Part shown: positions 22,899 through 33,243 of the stretch, piece after piece
Numbering within the stretch: position 1 is the first letter of the stretch
How the letters are laid out: every line of letters starts with the position of its first letter
Source of the DNA: Leuctra nigra
Taxonomy: Eukaryota; Arthropoda; Insecta; Plecoptera; Leuctridae
DNA: 64,000 nt
Direction: 5' to 3'
Assembly: GCA_934045905.1 (NCBI GenBank)
Contig: OW203763.1
Coordinates: 38,825,017-38,889,016, forward strand
The notes under the pieces: model-generated
Database searches by the model: none
Told to the model about the DNA's origin: nothing
The model's input: the letters and a program-made list of their open reading frames with translations, nothing else
Translations under genes and position numbers: made by a program

Positions 22899-23918
22899 GT
22901 ACGCATTACGCAATATTGGTACTGTTTTACAGAGTAAGTGCGCAATATACCGACTGTTTTACAGAGTAAGTGCGCAATATACCGACTGTTTTACAGAGTA
23001 AGTGCGCAATATCTCGACTGTTTTACAGAGTAAGTGTGCAATATTGCGACTGTTTTACAGAGTAAGTGCGCAATATACCGACTGTTTTACAGAGTAAGTG
23101 TGCAATATTGCGACTGTTTTACAGAGTAAGTGCGCAATATTACGACTGTTTTACAGAGTAAGTGCGCAATATTGGTACTGTTTTACAGAGTAAGTGCGCA
23201 ATATACCGACTGTTTTACAGAGTAAGTGCGCAATATTGCGACTGTTTAACAGAGTAAGTGCGCAATATTGCGACTGTTTTACAGAGTAAGTGCGCAATAT
23301 TGCGAACGTTTTACATAGTAAGTGCGCAATATTGGGACTGTTTTACAGAGTAAGTGCGCAATATACCGACTGTTTTACAGAGTAAGTGCGCAATATTGCG
23401 ACTGTTTTACAGAGTAAGTGCGCAATATTGCGACTGTTTTACAGAGTAAGTGCGCAATATTGCGACTGTTTTACAGAGTAAGTGCGCAATATTGCGAACG
23501 TTTTACATAGTAAGTGCGCAATATTGCGACTGTTTTACAGAGTAAGTGCGAAATATTGCGACTGTTTTACAGAGTAAGTGCGCAATATTGCGACTGTTTT
23601 ACAGAGTAAGTGCGCAATATACCGACTGTTTTACAGAGTAAGTGCGCAATATTGGGACTGTTTTACAGAGTAAGTGCGCAATATACCGGCTGTTTTACAG
23701 AGTAAGTGCGCAATATTGCGACTGTTTTACAGAGTAAGTGCGCAATATACCGACTGTTTTACAGAGTAAGTGCGCAATATTGGGACTGTTTTACAGAGTA
23801 AGTGCGCAATATACCGGCTGTTTTACAGAGTAAGTGCGCAATATTGCGACTGTTTTACAGAGTAAGTGCGCAATATTGCGACTGTTTTACAGAGTATGTG
23901 CGACTGTTTTTTACAGAA
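22899..23918. repeat. 32-bp satellite array, about 32 copies
   Basis: The unit reads GTGCGCAATATTGCGACTGT then TTTACAGAGTAA. Variants are ATACCGA, ATTGGGA, ATACCGG and GCGAACGTTTTACATAG. The last of these recurs at 23302 and 23494 (192 bp, six units), and the ATTGGGA then ATACCGG pair recurs about 128 bp apart near 23651 and 23779 (four units), so higher-order structure is present. The unit contains the palindrome CAATATTG. Confidence 0.97.
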
Positions 23919-24640
23919 TTAATGTGACTCCACCTTCAAAAGTTACTAAGAAGTAGGTTTTGAGGGGGGGGGGGGGGGATTTAAATTATCAGCTGCTCGA
24001 AAGGAAGATAGGAGTTTGAATTCTCCAAATATTGTTCGTGCGAATTAGTGTACTAATGCGGCATACTTCAGCTGAGAAAATGTCAATGGGTACGTTAATT
24101 CGCATTAATTGAGTCGTAATTTTCTGATCGGCGGTATTATCTGGTGCGTTCGTGGAGGGGAAAACTTAGAACATAATACAAATAAAATAAGACATATTTT
24201 TATTTTATTTTTTTGTTTTGTTAAAATAATTATTTGAACGACGAATATAAACTTAAAAAGGAATGAGATCATAACGATGATGAAGATGATGGAGATGATG
24301 CAGATGATGGAGATGATGAAGATGATGGATGACTGAAACTCTTGCAAATCGAGTTATCAAGGGATTAATTCCTAGAACAAACTTGAAACCGAATTATAAT
24401 CTGGATAATATTAATTTTAATGGGTAAGGTAACGGGACGGCCCCCTCCCCCCTCCCAACCCCACCCCACACTCAACACTTTCTTAGTCACTTTTGAAGGT
24501 GCAGTCTTCAAAGTGTTTTTGAGTTGTTTTGAGTTGTTTTCTTCACACTACAGAATTTTAAAAGATCTAGGAGTTATACGCACATTTCAAACAATGTTAC
24601 CAAATAATGCCACATACAAAACGACAATAATTATGATATA
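23919..24640. other. Intergenic stretch with low-complexity runs
   Basis: It holds a poly-G run at 23963-23978, a GATGAT/GATGGA run at 24273-24331 that may be a SINE linker remnant, and a C-rich run at 24439-24472. The 87-codon frame at 24420-24683 starts in this C-rich run and is not recognised. Confidence 0.5.
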
Positions 24641-24668
24641 CCCGTATGAAAAATTACCATTGGAACCC

Positions 24669-25185
24669 AATGGTCAATTGTAAATCAATGGTTTTTTCAA
24701 ATGAGCATTGGTAGTCAATGCTCATCTTGAATGATCATTCATACCCCAATGGTTTTTGCGAATGATCATTCGTCAAGATAATATCTGTCCAATGGTCTTT
24801 GCAAATGAGCATTGGCAGTCAATGCTCATTTTGAATGATCATTCATCCCAATGCTCATTACAAATGACCATTCGTCGAGATTATTCCCGCCCAATGGTCT
24901 TTGCAAATGAGCATTGGCAGTAAATGCTCATTTTGAATGATCATTCATCCCAATGCTCATTACAAATGACCATTCATCAAGATAATTTCTGTCCAATGGT
25001 CTTTGCAAATGAGCATTGGCAGTCAATGCTCATTTTGAATGATCATTCATCCCAATGCTCATTACAAATGACCATTCATCAAGATAATTTCTGTCCAATG
25101 GTCTTTGCAAATGAGCATTGGCAGTAAATGCTCATTTTGAATGATCATTCATCCCAATGCTCAACACAAATGACCATTCGTCGAG
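24669..25185. repeat. 102-bp tandem repeat, about 5 copies
   Basis: The unit starts AATGGTCTTTGCAAATGAGC, with starts at 24791, 24893, 24995 and 25097 (exactly 102 bp apart) and a diverged leading copy from 24669. It is built of small palindromes: AATGATCATT, and AATGAGCATT against AATGCTCATT. The 67-codon frame across it is a by-product of the 34-codon period. Confidence 0.92.
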
Positions 25186-25265
25186 TGATTGATTGATTTA
25201 TTTCCATTTATCGTGCATTTACATGTTATGACAATTGAGTGGCCCTAGTATTAAGGGTATAGGAA
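25186..25265 (-). mobile_element. Probable LINE 3' tail inserted in the TIR element
   Basis: On the minus strand it reads ...GGCCACTCAATTGTCATAAC, ATGTAAATGCACGATAAATG, GAAATAAATC then (AATC)n, like a non-LTR 3' end with a short-repeat tail. The 5' limit is not visible. Confidence 0.4.
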
Positions 25266-25539
25266 AGTACCTAAATAATAGTAATATAATGATGTAAAAT
25301 AAAGTAAATTAACATTGACATTATTATTTCATTAATTAATCCTTATAGTGAAGTTGATATTACGTTTATTTTACACTCCGTGCTAAGGATCATTATATTG
25401 CACATTTAAATTTTCAATTAGTGATACAATATATTCACCAAAAATTAATAAACACTTCAAAAAGAGTGTAACATTTAGCATTCAGTCTGGAATGCTTTAT
25501 ATTGACCATAAAACATCGTGTTTCCATCACCGGCTCCAT

Positions 25540-25700
25540 CAGTGGCGTATCCAGCTAAGGCACATCATCAAGGTCTGCAAAACAGCAATGTTGGAGATTG
25601 GAGGCAATGTTGGAGAGTCCCCAGTTCGATCCCCACTCACGGCAAATTGTGAGAGTTATTTTTATTTTTATTTTTTTGCATTTTTTAATATATGAGCTGA
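25540..25700 (+). mobile_element. Possible second SINE family (tRNA-like box B)
   Basis: CCCAGTTCGATCCCCAC at about 25619-25635 resembles box B and is preceded by AGTGGCGTATCCAGCTAAGG. A TTTTTATTTTTATTTTTTT tail follows. No body match to the main SINE family. Confidence 0.35.
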
Positions 25701-26177
25701 TAACAATTACTCTCAGCTATCCAAATCAATTATCATAATGTGTTCACGATAAAAATTTAATTAATATTATCTGAATGTTTTTTCACCAATGGCCAATGGT
25801 TATTTTGAATGGTTTTTGGTCAATGGTTAGTTTGAATGGTTTTTCACCAATGGTTTTTCAATGCTCATTTTTCGTAAGGGTAATGATGAGATCATTATAA
25901 AATGATGATATTACTAACTGTTAATTCCTCATCAGTGCCTTTGAGGTCGTTACAGAGGTCGTTAATGTACTCCAGTGAGTGACATTATATTTAGTACAGT
26001 AATGCCTTATGTAACTCTTTGTTTTTTCTCTTAAAACTCTTCAAATGTTATAATTTTGAGTTAAGAAAAACTCAAAAAAATAAAGAACCGCGCGCGTCCA
26101 GTTACTTTAAAAAGCTACCAATTTTACCTTAAAAATGGATCTAAGTTAGTACTCTAGAGTCTGGACGTGTACTCATG

Positions 26178-26630
26178 AGCATGTTGTGACTTTTCTAGAT
26201 AGATTTTTATTATCTTGATAAAGATATTGTCTATTCACATATCCATTCTATCTATTATATATTTTGGAAATTATCTAGATAAAATATAAAACATTGCAAT
26301 TGCATTTGTGTGTATGAACTACAATGTCAGATAATATGAACAAGGAAAATCATCTCCGTTTAATTGCACTGTTGGCCATTGTTTTGGCAGCCCAGGTGTT
26401 TAAGAACTCAGCTTCGAATTTGAAGCAATTAAAAGATAAAGTTTAAATAAAAAAATATTTACTATTATTTGAAAAAATTATCTATTACAATCTAGATAAC
26501 TTTTTTTTATCTTTATACACCTATTATATAGATGATTATTTGGAAATGTATTGATTATCTTATCTAATATAAATTTTTGGAAGGTTATCTTTATCTAGAT
26601 AAAAATAAAATTATCTAAGCACAACTAAGC
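26178..26630. mobile_element. hAT-like MITE, copy 2, with intact micro-ORF
   Basis: It has the same layout as 11202-11670: ATGTTGTGACTTTTCTAGAT on the left, and on the right TTATCTTTATCTAGATAAAA then TTATCTAAGCACAACT. The internal sequence GAACAAGGAAAATCATCTCC matches copy 1 (GAAAAAGGAAAATATCTCC). The outermost bases are eroded compared with copy 1. Confidence 0.7.
26324..26446 (+). CDS. 40-residue micro-ORF inside the hAT-like MITE
   Basis: ATG to TAA encodes a basic/polar N-terminus (MSDNMNKENHLR), a hydrophobic segment (LIALLAIVLAAQVF) and a polar tail (KNSASNLKQLKDKV). That layout resembles a small membrane or signal-anchored peptide. The homologous place in copy 1 starts alike (MSEDLKKENI) but ends early, so it is not conserved intact between the two copies. 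It may be chance, or a fragment of a captured host exon. Confidence 0.2.
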   Translation: MSDNMNKENHLRLIALLAIVLAAQVFKNSASNLKQLKDKV

Positions 26631-26704
26631 TGCAGAACAGTGCGAGACAGAAGTCTTTCGTAGTTTTGAGATGAAAATGTTCGTTAAATTTACTGAATGA
26701 CTGC

Positions 26705-26744
26705 ATTCTTCCATCTTCCATCATTCCATGCATTCCCTTTCTTC

Positions 26745-26776
<32 letters not shown>

Positions 26777-26832
26777 TATCATCATCTCCCAATCATCCTC
26801 ATTATCATTCATAGCAGCAAAATGACCTAGCT
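26705..26832 (+). mobile_element. SINE fragment with (CAT)n expansion
   Basis: CTTCCATCTTCCATCATTCC is followed by about twelve CAT units (26746-26784) and ATCATCTCCCAATCATCCTC, ending near AGCAGCAAAATGACC. This is body and linker only. Confidence 0.6.
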
Positions 26833-28098
26833 GTCAAGTCGTCAATAAACCACATAAAATAAACACGAATGCATGGACGTTGAGATGCTAAGTCGAGAGG
26901 TACCTAGAGTTCAAATAGGAAGCAAAAGGTTAAGATTTCACACGTCTCGTCTCCAGCAGTCGAGTACGAACTATCGACATAACTCCAAGATAAAACTGAT
27001 TGCGATCTCACAACGATCTTGATTCGAGATCTTTAGATACGATCTTGATTGTGATTATGAAAGAGAAAAGGTTGACATTCATCATCATCACAATCATCAA
27101 GGGTCGTTGATGGTTGATTTTTTTTTTTCGTTTTCTATACTTATCATTTCCGGTTGTAAAGTGAAGAAAGAAAAATGTCAATTATTGATCAATCTTGTGA
27201 GTGAATGAAATTGACATCTTTTGGATTTATAACTTGAGAGGAATACCAGTCCCGTTCGACGGCACTTGGAGATGATTATTTTCTTTAGAAATGTGTTTTT
27301 ATATTTGTACTTATTTTCTGTACGCGGTAGAAGCAGTTTGACTTCCGTCGCTCATTCAATAGATCTCAATAAAAAGTTGGCTTCTCAATTTTGGTAGTTT
27401 TCTAGCTCTCTATCAAGGTAATACATTCAATATTCCTACTAACAAAATTACAGTATTTGTGATTTAAAAAAGCGTTGTCTTGCATTCGTAAGTTGAAGAA
27501 ATAGCAGGCTTTCACTAAAAGAATCTGTGATTTAATAACTATGTGAGATACGTGTATATTTGAATGGTCATACATTAGAGAATTAGAGGTAATTAAGAGA
27601 AAAGTTGTCAAAGTTTTCTTGAGATCGCTTGTAGTATTCCTTCTGTTGCAATTAATAATCTCTACGTTTTCATAATTTGTGTCAATAGCGAAATAAATGT
27701 CCGATCATTTTCTAGATAAACTGGTAAAGTTGCATACATAGTATTTTTTTAATGTGTTGATGGGTAGTAAATCAACTTCTAGGATAATCTATGCTAAGAA
27801 AACTATGATATTATTTTATCCTGGACTCAGGGAAGTTGCATTCGGCAAATAAAGATGTAAAACATTGCAAGGTGTTGCAGAAGGTTGATTTGTTCTGTTC
27901 GAAAGGTTGTATGATTTTAATGTTGGAAGTGGCATAATAAATCATGTTTAAGAACCAATAAGTACAAATAGATACTACATTTCTAAATTCTATATCATTT
28001 TCATATGTATAATAAAACGAATCTAGGTACTTTATTACGTAAAAGGCCAATTAGTTCCAAGCCTTCTGAATATCAATCTGTGAATGTTCTGTTTGCAG
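26833..28098. other. AT-rich stretch, nothing firmly recognised
   Basis: A patch of repeated GATCTTGATT-type words lies at 27000-27060. No array or inverted element was found and no coding frame is supported. Confidence 0.4.
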
Positions 28099-28241
28099 AA
28101 ACATCCGCATTGCAACGCATTCCTGATTTCATTGAGAAGGGATTGTCGAAGCATCGCAGTCGCGGCAATTGGAACTTGCAGTTTCCTAAATACAGGGCGC
28201 TGGCACTAGGTCAAGCTTACAACTATTCAGCACACAGTTAA
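28099..28241 (+). CDS. Candidate terminal exon with strong 3' splice site
   Basis: TGAATGTTCTGTTTGCAG (ending at 28098) is a good 3' splice site. After it, a frame entered with one base carried over from a previous exon stays open to TAA at 28239-28241: ETSALQRIPDFIEKGLSK, HRSRGNWNLQFPKYR, ALALGQAYNYSAHS. The block is visibly richer in GC than its flanks. No upstream exon could be placed within the window and the protein is not recognised. It could be the last exon of a host gene, or chance. Confidence 0.3.
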
Positions 28242-28371
28242 ATATTCATTTAATTACCATACAAATCTATACTACAATTAAAATATAAATTATTTAATTT
28301 TTTTCAATTTATTACCTTATTACCTACAGTTTAAAATTTTCAATGACTAAGAAATAGTTTTTGTATATTAA

Positions 28372-28853
28372 GGAGGGACGATCAATATAAACACGGTCTT
28401 CTTGAAATGTCCACTAATTTGCAAAAAATACGAATTTCTAGAAGACCGTTTCACCATGGCAACACAATTTTATCAGTAAAACTGCATTTTTTATTAGGAA
28501 AATCGTCGAAATAAAGCAGTAAAACCCTCGTATCTCAGTAAATCATCCAGGAACGTGTACATTTAAAACTGCTAGAATTAAATGTTGTACTTGATACACG
28601 ATATAGTAGTTTTTTAAAGAAATCTTAGGGTGGGAAAGCAGCTTAATACACTTTTGAAAATATCAGCATGCCTTTTCCTGTATGGTTCCAATGTTAAATT
28701 GAAAGAAAAACTGTAACTTTGAAGTGATATATCTCGGAAATTAGTTCAGCTTGCCTACTTTTTCTTGGCATATTATGGTGCAGAATGCAATTTTCTATAT
28801 ATATGCGGAATTTCAACGATTTCTTAGGAAAGGGGAAATATGATGGTCCCTCC
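28372..28853. mobile_element. TTAA-flanked TIR element, copy A
   Basis: TTAA (28368-28371) then GGAGGGACGATCA at the left; TGATGGTCCCTCC then TTAA (28854-28857) at the right. The inverted ends match at 12 of 13 bases and the 482-bp interior is noncoding. TTAA target duplications are typical of piggyBac-type elements, although those termini usually start CCC, so the class is tentative. A second copy in the opposite orientation lies at 44607-45250. Confidence 0.8.
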
Positions 28854-28857
28854 TTAA

Positions 28858-30462
28858 CGCTGTTAGTGACACGTGACTCCTTGTTCTGCATACACCAACA
28901 GTGTCAAAACAGAACTATTTTCTTAGTGTGATTGAATTAATATTATTTGTGTTTAAAATAAATATTCTGAATTTATTAATAAATATAAAAAATATGTATC
29001 TTATTATCGATTTTTCATGTGATTAATTCCATGCTGAAAAGTGTGCGCTTGACTTGAACCGCGTTGGAAATGCAGAGTGCAACTTGCCAGTACATCACGT
29101 ATAGGTGAAATGCGGAAAACAGTCTCATTATATCAACTCTATTTGGCGATTCCTGTAGCTGTATTTTATACACTCAAGACACAAAATCAATGGAAGAATG
29201 TAGTAATTGGTATAGCGTAGTGAAAATAGCTTTCAAACTCAGGTGTAAAAAATTACACTTCAACTAATTAAATGATCTTTATAAAGGAATCTAGCTTATA
29301 TTTACGGGAGTTTTCTTATTTTATTTACTATCTTGTCAGGTAAAACTTGAGAACACATCAGCAATAAATTGTGACTTTTTCCATTTTTACACATAAGTAA
29401 AGTTACATAAATTGAGTAAAATTTAATATGAAAAATTGAATTGCACTGAAAAATACAAAATCGAAACGATGATTATTTCTGTAAAAGAAAAATTTAATCG
29501 GTTGATCAATAAATGAAATAGTGTATTTAAACTCTAAATTTCAAAAATTATTGGTTGCATTAACAATGATCACGCTAATCTTGAATAATAAAGTAAAAAC
29601 TAAATATTCTAATGAGGAAATAAATCCCAATTTACACTCTAATCTTGTGAAAGAACAGGATTACGTACAAAAGTAACTCTTATTCAGAAGGGGCAGGTTC
29701 GATTCCAGTTGTTGTCTATCCAGATTGAAGTTAATCGTGGAATTGCGTGAAAGAAATGAGAGCAACTATTCCAATACACCCATATCCACAATCCGAAAAT
29801 ACCATTCAATTATAGGCGCGTGAGATATGGCGACAAGAAAAAATAGTTTTGTAAACAACATTTGTACAATTATCTACGGAGAAAATACCTTCCTAACTAT
29901 TATCCTATGCTCTGAGCAACTTCAATGAATCAACGTATGAACACAATGAACGATCAAAAGTGAAATAAGAAATCCATTCGCGGGACGTTTGTCTAATCAC
30001 AGACAAGAAGAAATAACTTGCAATTTGAAGTGGAACAATTATCTTTCTAGAGAAAGATAAAAGATTCTGCTTTGTTTTTTCTACGCATGTCCGAATTGCA
30101 AGAATGTTCTATGTCTTGTTAACATGGCGTACAATTAATCAAGTGGAGAGTTTTTGTCTTATAATTAATGAGACTTCAATTATTTTACAATTTGTTCTCT
30201 ATATTTGGGCAGATAGAAACGTGTAAGGATGTTGTTGACAGAGGAGAGAGAAGATGGATTGGTCAGTAATCTGCAGACGCGAATCTGGTGGTCTAATTCC
30301 AAAATAATTGACTCTATTAAGTGAACACTAATAAGAAGGCAAGACGTTTATTTTGGTTTCAGCAAGCACAGTTCATTCATTCATGGATGATTCTCAACTA
30401 TTTGGGATGTCAAAACATTTCAAATTAAAATGAGGTTTGGGGGCAACATCTTCAAACATAAT
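28858..30462. other. AT-rich stretch with a possible eroded SINE head
   Basis: Around 29690-29710 GGCAGGTTCGATTCCAGTT resembles box B, preceded by AAAAGTAACTCTTATTCAG. A GCAACTATTCCAATACACCC stretch follows, but the body is not convincing. The remainder has nothing supported. Confidence 0.35.
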
Positions 30463-30718
30463 TTCTGTAGCTCTGAGGTGGAAGGGGGAAAGTCAATTTC
30501 AATGATTCTTGAGGTGAGCTCGTCAAACAAGTAATTATGCCGTCATTCAAACATATTTGTAATGACGACATGAGTAATTATGTAAGAGAATACTTCAATG
30601 TAACTGTATTTGTTGACATCGGTCAAATGACAATTGAAAAATCATTAGATCATTCCAAAAGTGTACAAAGCAAAATCGAGAAAATGAACTTCCGGCCTTC
30701 TACCTCTAAGGTACAGAT
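30463..30718. mobile_element. MITE, AGAGGTAGAAGG family, second full copy
   Basis: TCTGTAGCTCTGAGGTGGAA at the left is matched by CTTCCGGCCTTCTACCTCTA, AGGTACAGA at the right. The interior TTTCAATGATTCTTGAGGTG is shared with the partial copy at 8 kb. The 70-codon open frame inside is element sequence. Confidence 0.85.
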
Positions 30719-31316
30719 ATCAAAGTATTCGTCAATTGATAATTTTTAAGTATAATTGTGAATTATTAAAATTTTAATGCAACATTTCGAATATTAATTA
30801 TTTCTGTAATCTTCATGTCTTTTTGGAAACGCCATGTTTTTCTTCAAACATAATTTATAGGGCCCCCCCCCCCCCCTTTCCACAAATACGGTAATTAACA
30901 ATGGGTGAGTATATTATGCGGGTCAATTACCAAACTAGCATAGTATTTTGATGAAATAACTTGCATACTGTTGATATTAAATGAATCAATATCATGGAAA
31001 GTCATAATTCTATCAAGCGACAACCATTTGAAAAATATCAAGATTTTCCCGTGGTCATTGTTTGTTCCCATTATAACTATAGGTACTTATTTACCTCAAT
31101 TTACCTTACGAATAGCTAATTAGGTTGGACCTGAAAACCGATATTTACGCATATTCTTGTTTGATTATACTATTTTTAATTGATTGCAGTGGTTGAGAGA
31201 AGTAACGTATGAAAGTTGACACGTGTTCTTTACATGAAATTATAAAGTAACTTTTGGAAGATTGTGTTCTTTTGGTAAATTGTAAAAAATGTGAAAAATA
31301 TTTAGCATAGTGAATG
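30719..31316. other. Intergenic stretch with poly-C run
   Basis: A C run occupies 30863-30876. Nothing else is supported. Confidence 0.4.
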
Positions 31317-31448
31317 TTTTAGTCGACCTTTTAAACACCAACTTATAAAATTACAATATTTGTGCACAAACTTGATTCAAAGCTGAAAATGTTTGGGCAC
31401 AAATATTTTATTTTAAAGTTGGTGTTTATATTTGGTAGTCGACTAAAA
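31317..31448. mobile_element. Near-palindromic MITE
   Basis: TTTTAGTCGACC, AAACACCAACTTATAAAATT, CAATATTTGTGC on the left fold onto GCACAAATATTTTATTTTAA, AGTTGGTGTTT, GGTAGTCGACTAAAA on the right. It is 132 bp with only about 25 bases between the arms. Confidence 0.85.
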
Positions 31449-31913
31449 AATTAGCTATTTTTCATAATTTGGAAGGTTAAAAAGTGATGTCGATATCTCC
31501 ATTGAAATATAATCTCCAATGTTTGCCTCCGAGTGCAGCCGACTCGGGAGTGGTAAACGTGTTTAAGTATATAATCACTACATTGTTGCACCGAAACTTG
31601 TAAACCCAACTAATTTTCTTATAACTTATTATCATACAATTTCAAACACATTATTTACCAAGATCATAACATATTAAACCAAAGTGCTTTATAATAGCTG
31701 AAAGAATACCATTAGAGGTTATTTAAATTCTATTTAATTTCCGTTCCCCTCTTTTCCAGTCCGTATTATCTTATATTGTATAAAGAAAAAACTTGTAAAA
31801 AGACTGCCAAGCACCTTCCCACCTGATAGGATTGAGATCTAAAAGAAGGCCGAGCAATAATCCGTGAAATCATTTCGCCCAGTTACTGCCGCCAAGCACA
31901 ACACTAAAGTCAT
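31449..31913. other. AT-rich stretch, nothing recognised
   Basis: No supported feature before the 22-bp inverted repeat. Confidence 0.35.
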
Positions 31914-32087
31914 CCGCAGTCGATCTGTGGATTGGAAAAGGGCCTTTTAACTTTCCCGTCCCCTACTTTAACTGCGTGCGCACCATACCCCATTGTTCAT
32001 ACCGAGCCTTCTCTTGGGTTGAGCTCGCTAAGGGGTTCGTAAAATACCTGTTTTTCAAGAAAATCCCAATCCACAGATCGACTGCGG
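31914..32087. repeat. Perfect 22-bp inverted repeat bounding a 130-bp insert
   Basis: CCGCAGTCGATCTGTGGATT,GG at 31914-31935 is the exact reverse complement of 32066-32087. The insert is GC-richer (AGGGCC, CCCGTCCCC, GCGTGCGCAC) than the flanks. It may be a small MITE or a structured RNA segment. No target duplication was identified. Confidence 0.6.
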
Positions 32088-33234
32088 GTCACTTTATAAA
32101 CCTAACTTTGTGCCCAAATTTGAAGAAAAAAATCTATGAAATCTATGAAATCTATTTAATTGAAACCATCATTGTAAACTTTAACAAAATTATAAAAATT
32201 AAAAGCGATAAATACAAATTCTTCAAAATTTAAAAATTAAACTACATTTATTTAAAAACAAAGTAAATGTTTTTATTAATTTAAAACACAACTTAAAAAA
32301 AATATTTAAAATCAAAAGTAAAATAAATAAAAATAAAGCTGGGCGCATATTGTCAAAAAGAATGCAACGTAAGAATAAGATGACGAAGAAGGAGACAACG
32401 AAAGAAAGAAGATGACGATAAAGGAGCCGAAGAAAGACAGAAAGTAGGAAGAAGAGAGAAGAAGTCTACATGGTCGGTACAAACTCAATGCGCCAAAGCT
32501 TTATTTTTAATTGAAATTGTTAGGTCGCTTTGAAATTTGGTAGGTGCTGTCAGGTGGCTAAATATACCCGATAAGCATGGTTTTCAACTTGCTTAAGCCA
32601 TAGCTGTATACAGTCTCTGGTAGTAAACTCGTAGCGTTATAACAAGTAGACCTCGTATTGAAACGGTGCTTTGGCAGCGTCGAGCTAACGCCCGACTAGA
32701 TTATAATACATATTACCAGGTTTTGATCGATGATATAATAATAACACAGTCTCTGCTGCATGCTTTATGTAATTATCTGAATGGTTTGCTTATAAATGTT
32801 GTAATCTCTTCATTAATGGAGGATGCATGTACCTATATCCCCTATGCATACTTTTGCATATCCACTAACGTTTGGTTCAATAAAACAATTAACAAAAAAT
32901 AAAATAAGTGTTTCACAATCGTTATAAATTTTCTCGCTTTATTTTCCTTAAAAAATACATGAAAGTTTTCCATTGACGCCAGCCTTTTTTGATTTGGTAT
33001 ACACTTTGTGTATTTCCTTTTAAACTTTTCAACTTGTTTACACTTACTCAATTATTATTTTCTATAGGTACTCCATTTTTCATGAAAATGATTCTTTATT
33101 TTTTTTTAGCACTCGTTTATCTTCCACGTGCAATGAAACATTGGAACAGGTAAAATTGAAACGTTGATTTAATTAAATCAAATACATTATCTTAGTAAAA
33201 GATGTGTATAGTGTGATTCTCAGGTTTATAGATA
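32088..33234. other. AT-rich and GA-rich stretch, nothing recognised
   Basis: 32380-32460 is purine-rich (GAAGAAGGAGACAACGAAAG). Open frames at 32666-32902 and 32842-33051 are not recognised. Confidence 0.4.
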
Positions 33235-33243
33235 GCTATCGAG

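Larger units (their letters stand above)
24641..25880. mobile_element. TIR DNA transposon carrying an internal tandem array
   Basis: The left terminus CCCGTATGAAAAATTACCAT and the reverse complement of the right terminus (CCCTTACGAAAAATGAGCAT) match at most positions, with TA on each outer side (24639-24640 and 25881-25882). Subterminal AATGGTTTTT motifs occur at both ends. Inside are the 102-bp array, a probable LINE 3' tail and a tRNA-like box. No transposase is seen. A TA duplication suggests Tc1/mariner-like, but this is inference. Confidence 0.65.

Noticed and set aside
30537..30749. 70-codon open frame as a small gene
   Set aside because: It lies within a MITE bounded by matching inverted ends.
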